In this document: positions 56,640 through 64,000 of the stretch, piece after piece
How the letters are laid out: every line of letters starts with the position of its first letter
How positions within the stretch are numbered: position 1 is the first letter of the stretch
DNA from: Isoetes taiwanensis
Lineage: Eukaryota > Streptophyta > Lycopodiopsida > Isoetales > Isoetaceae
Direction: 5' to 3'
Length of the DNA stretch: 64,000 nt
Assembly: GCA_021234155.1 (NCBI GenBank)
Contig: JAJEKV010000005.1
Span: 12,222,787-12,286,786, forward strand
Made by a program: the position numbers and the translations under genes
The notes under the pieces: generated by a model
The model's input: the letters and a program-made list of their open reading frames with translations, nothing else
Told to the model about the DNA's origin: nothing
The model's database searches: none

Positions 56640-57050
56640 AAAAGAAGGACGTGTGTAACAAGATCCTGAGGGTCCAAATCGAAATAGAAAGCAACAAAGA
56701 GTTAGAAGAATAAGAACAACGGAAAAAAAAGATCGAAGAAGAAACAAAAAAAAAAAGATGAAGAAATAGTAAAACAAGAAAGAAAAAAAATGAATGAATC
56801 AAAGAAGAAGAGAAGGGTGGGAGAAAGAAGAGAAGGGGAAAGAGGAGAAAAAAGAAATTAGGGGAAGAAAGAGAAGAATGGAAGAAATAAGAGAATGAAA
56901 TGGAAGAAGATAGAAGAATGGAAGAATGGAAGAGTGAAATAAGGGAAGAATCGAAGAAAGAAATGAGGAAAGAAGGAAAAAGAAGAAGAATGCAGAAACA
57001 AGAAGAAGAAAAAGAAGGAAAGAGATAGAAAAAAAAAATTGAAATCTACA
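56640..57050. repeat. Purine-rich tract (GAAGAA-like)
   Basis: Over 350 bases of almost pure A/G on the plus strand, with GAAGAAA, GGAAGAATGG and AGAGAAG words. It may adopt triplex structure; there is no coding. Confidence 0.8.
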
Positions 57051-57219
57051 CTAAATCATTCAATCCAAAAAACCATTCAATCCAAAAAGCATGATCTACT
57101 AACCTTAAAAAGAGTGCTTGCAAGTCGTTCAAGGTCGTAGCGCCGAAGATCGCCGAAAATAGTCGATAGAAGGAAGCCTAGGAATGGTCCCTAAAAACGG
57201 CCACGGATCAGTAAAAACA

Positions 57220-57400
57220 CACGGCGTCGCATGCGACGTCGCGACGTCGCATGCGACGTAATTTTGAAATCGTATATACGATTTTGAAATCGTATATACG
57301 ATTTCAAAATCGTATATACGATTTCAAAATCGTATATACGGTTTAACGTCGCATGCGACGTGTCCGCGACGTATTTTGTTATAGCGACGTCTAACACTTT
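57220..57400. repeat. Palindrome cluster: 70-bp perfect inverted repeat between GTCGCATGCGAC blocks
   Basis: AATCGTATATACGATT-type units with an exact 20-bp period form a perfect palindrome at 57261-57330 (35-bp arms, no spacer). ACGTCGCATGCGACGT lies on both sides (57244-57259 and 57346-57361). Confidence 0.92.
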
Positions 57401-57578
57401 TTAATTTTTTGGTGCCTTTTTTTTCATCTGATGGTCATGAAAGTTTGTCCTTAGGCTAATTTGGACATTCCCGAGCCATATATGCAGTCAAAATCACATT
57501 CTGGATTTAACCAATCTTCTATTGCTACTACTTACGAATGTTTGAGCCTGGGGTGGCATGTTTGAGCCTGGGGTGGCG

Positions 57579-60500
57579 GTTTGATAAGTTCTCCCGGACG
57601 GATGTTGGATTTTTTTGGCCCTTATCGAACGAGGCCCCTTGAACGAAGGATTCAATGGTCGGATAGGGGAACCGAGATCCGGGAGTGTGGTCTTTAGCGT
57701 ACGGCCCCCCGGGGGAGCGCTGCCAGGAAAGGCTGCCTCGGGAAACTTTTTGGGGCTCGCCTCCTGGGGTCCGGACTCTCCCCTCTAATGAGGTGGCCTT
57801 GCAAGGTCCTGGCCTTGTTTGACTTGGGCAAGTGTGCCAGCTCGGCTGCCCAACAACAGGCTGCCCGGACCGTTCTAATGCAAACACTTTGATCTAAACC
57901 TTGTCCGGAAATTTTGAAAACTGGCCTGTATGTTGGCGATGACTTAGGAAGCCTGGCTGACAAAAAATCAGAATTTAATTCCAGTACTATGCATTAATTA
58001 CGAATTTATGAATGTCTTGCTACTTGCAAAAGGCGCCCTTTACTTCTAAGCGCCACAACGGGAGGAGTACAGATCCAAACTCCATTCCGCTCCGGTTCCC
58101 TTTGCTTCGCGTTCTCAAGCGCATCTTATCGGCCAAGTCCCAAGTGCAAAGGACCAAAACTTCGGCACCCAAAACGCAAAACCACAACTAGAACACGGCA
58201 ACTCATAGGGTTTTTACGTTTGGGAGGCTCTATCCTTGTCGGTTCGACTAGGACCTTCTTGCCGTGTCTTGGCGTAGAGGGGAGTGTTGGCCTTGAGAGC
58301 ACGGACCCTAAAACCATCCGGCGGCTTGCCCCAAAAGTCCTCTCCCGAAGGCCCTGGCGACGGACGGGCAACTTCCCTTCTCCGGAATCGTGATTCGGCT
58401 CTGCCAATGGACTCGGAACATCGACATTGCCCTGGGGACCAAGTTTCATGGCCAAAAGACCACCCCTTCTCGAGGTAGCGTCAAACTATCTCATGTCCAA
58501 CACACTCATAGTCAATTGGCCTAGGAGGTGGTCAGTCGAATCTTTTACAACGTGGGGCGTAAGTGTTTCTTTCTTTTGCAAAACCCGGCCGTGCAACTTG
58601 GTCTCTAGGGTAATTTCGGCCTCCGGGACGATGTAGCGAAGTCGAATCGCCATTCCGAACCTCCGCAATGTCCGAACGACAAAACACTTTGGTTTCTACA
58701 CTCGGCCGATCGCGGGGCGCCAGCGGTTTGATAAGTTCTCACCGGACGGATGTTGGATTTTTTGGACCTTATCGAGACGGGGGCCCTTGAACGAAGGATT
58801 CAACGGTCGGATAGGGGAACCGAGATCCGGGTGTGGTCTTTAGCGTCACGGCCCCGGGAGCCTGCCGGGGAAAAGGCTGCCTTGGGGAAACTTTTGGGGC
58901 TCGCCTCACGGGGTCCTGGACTCTCCCCTCTAATGAGGTGGCCTTGCAAGGTCCTGGCCTTATTTGACTTGGGCAAGTGTGCCCGGCTTCGGCCCCAACA
59001 ACAGTCTTGCCTCGGACCGTTCTAATGCAAACACTTTGATCTAAACCTTGTCCGGAAATTTTGAAAACTGGCCAGTATGTTGGCGATGACTTAGGAAGCC
59101 TCTGACAACAAAAATCAGAATTTAATTCTGTACTATATTCGCATTAATTACGAATTTATGAATGTCTTGCTCTTTGCAAAAGCTGCCCTTTACTTCTAAC
59201 CGCCACAACGGAGCACAGGATCCAAACTCCATTCCGTCGGTTCCCTTTGCTTCCCCCGTTCTCAACTGCATCTTATCGGCCAAGTCCCAAGTGCAAAGGA
59301 CCAAAACTTCGGCACCCAAAACGCAAACCACCGCTAGAACACGGCAACTCATAGGGTTTACGTTTGAGGCTCTATCCTTGTCGATTCGACTAGGACCTTC
59401 GCGCGTGTCTTGGCGTGAGGGGGTGTTGACCTTGAGCACGGACCCTAAAACCATCCCGAAGCGGCTTGCCCCAAAGTCCTCTCCCGAAGGCCCTGGCGAC
59501 GGACGGGCAACTTCCCCTCTCCGGAATCGTGATTCGGCTCTGCCAATGGACTCGGAACGTCGACATTGCCCTGGGGACCAAGTTTCATGGCCAAAAGACC
59601 ACCCCTTCTCGAGGTAGCGTCAAACTATCTCATGTCCAACACACTCGTAGTCAATTGGCCTAGGAGGTGGCTGTCGAATACTTCAACGTAGGGCGTAAGT
59701 GTTTCTTTCTTTTGCAAAACTGACCGTGCAACTTGGTCTCTAGGGTAATTTCGGCCTCCCGGGTGATGTGGCGAAGTCGAATCGCCATTCCGGAGCCTCC
59801 GCAATGTCCGAACGACAAAACACTTTGGTTTCTACACGGTCGACCGCAGGACGCTTCGCGGTTTGATAAGTTCTCACGGACGGATGTTGGATTTTTTTGG
59901 ACCTTATCGAGACAGGGCTCTTGAACGAAGGATTCAACGGTCGGATAGGGGAACCGAGATCCGGGAGTGTGGTCTTTAGCGTACGGCCCCCCGGGGGAGC
60001 GCTGCCAGGAAAGGCTGCCTCGGGAAACTTTTTGGGGCTCGCCTCCTGGGGTCCGGACTCTCCCCTCTAATGAGGTGGCCTTGCAAGGTCCTGGCCTTGT
60101 TTGACTTGGGCAAGTGTGCGGCTACCTGCCTTCAACAACAGTTGCCCCGGACCGTTCTAATGCAAACACTTTGATCTAAACCTTGTCCGGAAATTTTGAA
60201 AACTGGCCTGTATGTTGGCGATGACTTAGGAAGCCTGCTGACAAAAAATCAGAATTTAATTCCGTACTATGCATTAATTACGAATTTATGAATGTCTTGC
60301 TACTGCAAAAGCTGCCCTTTACTTCTAACTACCACAACGGGAGGAGTACAGATCCAAACTCCATTCCGTCAGTTCCCCTTGCTTCGCGTTCTCAACTGCA
60401 TCTTATCAGCCAAGTCCCAAGTCCCAAGGACCAAAACTCGGCACCCAAAACGCAAACCCTGCTAGAACCTGGCAACTCATAGGGTTTACGTTTCGGAGGC

Positions 60501-62575
60501 TCTATCCTTGTCAGATTCGACTAGGACCTTGCGCCGTGTCTTGACGTAGAGGGGGGGTGTTGACGCCAGAGCACGGACCCTAAAAACCATCCGGAAGCAG
60601 CTTGCCCCAAAAGTCCTCTCCCGAAGGGCCTGGCGACGGACGGGCAACTTTCCCTCTCCGGAATCGTGATTCGGCTCTGCCAATGGACTCAGAACGTCGA
60701 CATTGCCCTGGGGACTAAGTTTCATGGCCAAAAGACCACCCCTTCTCGAGGTAGCGTCAAACTATCTCATGTCCAACACACTCGTAGTCAATTGGCCTAG
60801 GAGGTGGGTCGCCGAATCTTTTTACGTAGGGCGTAAGTGTTTCTTTCTTTTGCAAAACTGACCGTGCAACTTGGTCTCTAGGGTAATTTCGGCCTCCCGG
60901 ACGATGTGGCGAAGTCGAATCGCCATTCCGGAGCCTCCGCAATGTCCGAACGACAAAACACTTTGGTTTCTACACGGTCGACCGCAGGACGCTTCGCGGT
61001 TTGATAAGTTCTCACGGACGGATGTTGGATTTTTTTGGACCTTATCGAGACAGGGCCCTTGAACGAAGGATTCAACGGTCGGATAGGGGAACCGAGATCC
61101 GGGAGTGTGGTCTTTAGCGTACGGCCCCCCGGGGGAGCGCTGCCAGGAAAGGCTGCCTCGGGAAACTTTTTGGGGCTCGCCTCCTGGGGTCCGGACTCTC
61201 CCCTCTAATGAGGTGGCCTTGCAAGGTCCTGGCCTTATTTGACTTGGGCAAGTGTGCCAGCTCGGCTGCCCAACAACAGGCTGCCCGGACCGTTCTAATG
61301 CAAACACTTTGATCTAAACCTTGTCCGAAAATTTTGAAAACTGGCCTGTATGTTGGCGATGACTTAGGAAGCCTGCTGACAAAAAATCAGAATTTAATTC
61401 CGTACTATGCATTAATTACGAATTTATGAATGTCTTGCTACTGCAAAAGCTGCCCTTTACTTCTAACTGCCACAACGGGAGGAGTACAGATCCAAACTCC
61501 ATTCCATCAGTTTCCCTTGCTTCGCGTTCTCAACTGCATCTTATCAGCCAAGTCCCAAGTGCAAAGGACCAAAACTCGGCACCCAAAACGCAAACCCTGC
61601 TAGAACCTGGCAACTCATAGGGTTTACGTTTCGGAGGCTCTATCCTTGTCAGATTCGACTAGGACCTTGCGCCGTGTCTTGACGTAGAGGGGGGGTGTTG
61701 ACGCCAGAGCACGGACCCTAAAAACCATCCGGAAGCAGCTTGCCCCAAAAGTCCTCTCCCGAAGGCCCTGGCAACGGACGGGCAACTTTCCCTCTCCAAA
61801 ATCGTGATTCGGCTCTGCCAATGGACTCGGAACGTCGACATTGCCCTGGGGACCAAGTTTCATGGCCAAAAAACCACCCCTTCTCGAGGTAGCGTCAAAC
61901 TATCTCATGTCCAACACACTCGTAGTCAATTGGCCTAGGAGGTGGTCATCGAATCTTTAACGTAGGGCGTAAGTGTTTCTTTCTTTTGCAAAACTGACCG
62001 TGCAACTTGGTCTCTAGGGTAATTTCGGCCTCCCGGACGATGTGGCGAAGTCGAATCGCCATTCCGGAGCCTCCATAATGTCCGAACGACAAAACACTTT
62101 GGTTTCTACACGATCCGGCCGGGGGCCTTAGCCAGCGGTTTGATAAGTTCTCCGGACGGATATTGGATTTTTGGACCTTATCGAGCGGGGCCCTTGAACG
62201 AAGGATTCAACGGTGGGATAGGGGAACCGAGATCCGGGAGTGTGGTCTTTAGCGTATGGCCCTCCGGGGGAGCGCTGCCAGGAAAGGCTGCCTCGGGAAA
62301 CTTTTTGTGGCTCGCCTCTTGGGGTTCGGACTCTCCCCTCTAATGAGGCGGCCTTGCAAGGTCCTGGCCTTGTTTGACTTGGGCAAGTGTGCCAGCTTCG
62401 GTACCCCAACAACAGTCAGCCTGGACCGCATTAATGCAAACACTTTGATCTAAACCTTTGTCCGAAATTTTGAAAACGGCATGTACGGCGATGACTTAAG
62501 AAGCCTGCTGACAAAAAATCAGAATTTAATTCCTTACTATGCATTAATTACGAATTTATGAATGTCTTGCTACTT
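57579..62575. repeat. Tandem array, about 4.4 copies of a 1.14-kb unit
   Basis: Units start at GTTTGATAAGTTCTC: 57579, 58726, 59861, 60999 and 62138 (lengths 1147, 1135, 1138, 1139, then a partial copy). Each contains the same ordered landmarks, for example GAACGAAGGATTCAA, TCTAATGAGGTGGCCTTGCA, AATTACGAATTTATGAATGT, TCTCCGGAATCGTGATTC. The copies at 59.86 and 61.0 kb are the most alike, so the array grew recently by unequal exchange or gene conversion. All frames are broken in at least one copy, so I do not call a protein. Confidence 0.95.
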
Positions 62576-63060
62576 GCCCAACAACAGTTTTGCCTAGGCC
62601 GCTCCAATGCTACCTATTTGATCAGAACTTTATCCCGAAATTCTAAAAATTTGCCTATATGCGGGATGACATAGGAAGCCAACCGACAAAAAAAATCAGA
62701 ATTTAATTCCATACCATGTATTAATTACGAATTTATGAAGCATGAATGCAAAAGAACGCATAACTAAAAAATTCTCGCATCGAAAAAAGGTGGAATTTTG
62801 ACAAGCGGTTTACGCGTCTTGGCATGGACATGAGAAAACATTTCACTAGGATATGCGGTGTTGGTGCACGATGAAATAGCTCGAAGTCTTCCAGAGCTCA
62901 CATGCCGCCACAAAAGTTCTCTTCACGGCGGCCACCGCGATGGGCGAGCAATTTCCCTCTCCAAAACCATGATTTGGCTCTTCCAATGGACTCGTAATAT
63001 CGACATTACCACGGGGACCAACTTTCGCGGGGCGAAGACCACCCTTGTTCTCCAAAAGAA
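62576..63060. repeat. Diverged outer relatives of the 1.14-kb unit
   Basis: 62576-62760 matches the unit's CAACAACAG...AATTACGAATTTATGA part, and 62816-63050 matches its TCTTGGC...GGGGACCAA part, both at clearly lower identity and with the intervening part deleted. They mark the older edge of the array. Confidence 0.8.
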
Positions 63061-63074
63061 CAAAAGTACACTAG

Positions 63075-63335
63075 ACGCCCAAATAGACGTCCCGCGTCGA
63101 CGCGGCGTCCCGCCCGCGACGACGCGTCGTCGCGACGCGACGTCACGTCGCACAAAAGTGACGCACGCGATGCGACGTGGTGCACCTGGCGTGACAGATC
63201 TGCCACGTCACGGTGTCAGACGTCGCACCACACGTCGCATGCGACGTGTCTGCGACGTGACGTCGCATTGACGTCGCATGGTCACGTTATTTGCGACGTC
63301 ACGTCGCACAGACGTCGCAAGCCCACGTCGCTAAA
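63075..63335. repeat. Right subterminal CGACGTCG-rich array
   Basis: Dense CGACGTC, GACGTCGCA and CATGCGACGTG words, counterpart of the left array. Includes several ACGTCGCATGCGACGT palindromes, also found at 57244 and 57346. Confidence 0.88.
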
Positions 63336-63367
63336 TGTCCATTCTCTTGTTGTGCTTCCGATTTTCA

Positions 63368-63545
63368 AATTGGAAACCCTTCCAATTTTCCATTAAAATC
63401 ATGGAAACCCTTCCTATTTTCCATGGAAACCCTTCCTGGTTTTAATGAAAGCCGGAAGGGTTTCCATGGAAACCCTTCCTATTTTCCATGGAAAATAGGA
63501 AGGGTTTCCATGGAAAATAGGAAGGGTTTCCATGGGAGCCCAACC
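63368..63545. repeat. GGAAACCCTTCC repeat, cluster 3 (right flank of the 8-kb element)
   Basis: Alternating GGAAACCCTTCCTATTTTCC and its inverse GGAAAATAGGAAGGGTTTCC, about eight motifs in 180 bp, with several perfect short palindromes around CCATGG. Confidence 0.9.
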
Positions 63546-63825
63546 CAAATAGGGAGTACTTAGAACCATCGTTCCCAAAATGCCCTTGAGATCTATAACG
63601 TGTATTTCTTTTCAAATTTTAAAAGTTGTAAATTTACAAAATACCCTTTAGTTTTAAGCAAATTATTGAAACACCCTTGAACAACATCGTATTATCACTG
63701 GAGGCAACATCGCAACTATCGTGAGAGCCTGTGCCTCCAGACTTGTGAGAGAATATGTAGCACAATAACAGGGGGTTACTCTTAGATTTTTGTACGCTTT
63801 TTCACATGGTTTTTCTAGGATTTCG
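63546..63825. other. Intergenic, nothing recognised
   Basis: AT-rich with AAATGCCCTTGAG / AAATACCCTTTA words similar to those at 51165-51300. Confidence 0.4.
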
Positions 63826-63890
63826 TTGTTGTATTCATTGAGGTGTACTAAATAGTATTTCTAGAGTGCACCCTTTATGGGCCGTTGATT
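63826..63890 (+). repeat. Short dispersed repeat with imperfect palindrome, copy 2
   Basis: GGTGTACTAAATAGTATTTC, TAGAGTGCACCC and GGCCGTTGATTTT match 47165-47232 in reverse orientation. Confidence 0.7.
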
Positions 63891-63929
63891 TTTGTTGGTT
63901 GGAACAATCCGAGGGTTGTTGTCTTTCTC

Positions 63930-64000
63930 TGCATGTGTTTGTGCATGAACACTGCGCATGCGTATGCATGTGCATGTGTAATGTGCATGTGCAAGTGTAA
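63930..64000. repeat. GCATGT-rich simple sequence at the window edge
   Basis: TGCATG, GCATGTG and TGTGCATG words repeat to the end of the window. Alternating purine/pyrimidine order is typical of degenerate (TG)n(CA)n DNA. Confidence 0.7.

Larger units (their letters stand above)
55302..63354. mobile_element. 8,053-bp CACTA-like element with CACAA ends and internal tandem array
   Basis: The left end CACAACAAGAAAAGGG.. (55302) and the reverse complement of the right end CACAACAAGAGAATGG.. (63354) match at 27 of 30 positions, ending in a shared CATTTAGCGACGT. The trinucleotide CTT lies just outside both ends (55299-55301 and 63355-63357). Without the element the flanks join as an uninterrupted GGAAACCCTTCCG repeat word. 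Terminal wording (CAC-ACAAGA), 3-bp duplication and long CpG-rich subterminal arrays are CACTA-like, but CACAA replaces CACTA. No transposase ORF was found, so it is non-autonomous. A minus-strand exon-like block (KRQRVIAKLKSNAKKLGGDW, about 56098-56037) with flanking splice sites is the only hint of host or transposon coding. Most of the element is the tandem array. Confidence 0.88.

Noticed and set aside
57528-62453. Repeated ORFs of 60-160 residues in both strands of the 1.14-kb array
   Set aside because: Each frame is broken or shifted in at least one unit, both strands are equally open because of high GC, and changes between units do not favour silent positions.
1-64000. CRISPR arrays, operons, bacterial promoters
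   Set aside because: Nothing of the kind; gene structure, introns and transposons are those of a plant nuclear genome.

Overview
The window reads as nuclear DNA of a land plant with a large, repeat-rich genome. The evidence is plant-type gene families (PLS and P-class PPR proteins, a multidomain Sec14-like protein, a CYT1/VTC1-type GDP-mannose pyrophosphorylase exon, an ARF GTPase), plant-style LTR elements with initiator-Met tRNA primer sites, and a scrap of plant-type mitochondrial large-subunit rRNA. A fern or another non-seed vascular plant would fit, but the sequence does not prove it. Intact protein genes are few: a minus-strand protein kinase with an unusual helical N-terminal region (15485-17181) and a single-exon Sec14-like protein (49117-51033). 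A small two-exon gene (25684-25918) and some unidentified exons are possible. The rest is mostly transposable elements and decayed gene pieces.

Layout. 1-7.0 kb: Ty3/gypsy remnant, then a complete non-autonomous CACTA element (1642-3726, TCT target duplications). 7.0-9.5 kb: mitochondrial rRNA scrap, tandem repeats, and a minus-strand Ty1/copia remnant with a short LTR and an extra 3' ORF. 10.4-12.5 kb: decayed intron-containing ARF gene and an RTE-like LINE. 12.7-17.2 kb: unidentified exons, a LINE-like tail and the kinase gene. 17.3-26 kb: Helitron ends, a tRNA-like SINE head, a motif array, a minus-strand RTE copy and long unassigned DNA. 27-31 kb: an LTR inserted in a decayed transposase whose late motif is HGKG. 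35.7-40.4 kb: a PPR pseudogene split by an older retroposon and an L1-type LINE, the LINE itself carrying a hAT-type MITE. 44.3-48 kb: microsatellite-tailed retroposon, Helitron end, and a TTA-flanked 2.7-kb element carrying RRM-gene and PPR-gene fragments. 49-53 kb: Sec14 gene, GDP-mannose pyrophosphorylase exon, RTE tail.

55.3-63.35 kb: the most striking object, an 8,053-bp element with 30-bp terminal inverted repeats beginning CACAACAAGA and a CTT target duplication. It has CpG-rich subterminal arrays, three tRNA-like units, a 70-bp perfect palindrome and about 4.5 copies of a 1.14-kb tandem repeat. It sits inside a GGAAACCCTTCC repeat cluster.

The genes do not form a pathway. The organising theme is nested insertion: hAT in L1 in PPR gene, LTR in transposase, CACTA-like element in a repeat cluster. 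Several plant transposon classes keep diagnostic termini and target duplications. All identifications come from reading the sequence and from knowledge of the families; no database search was run.
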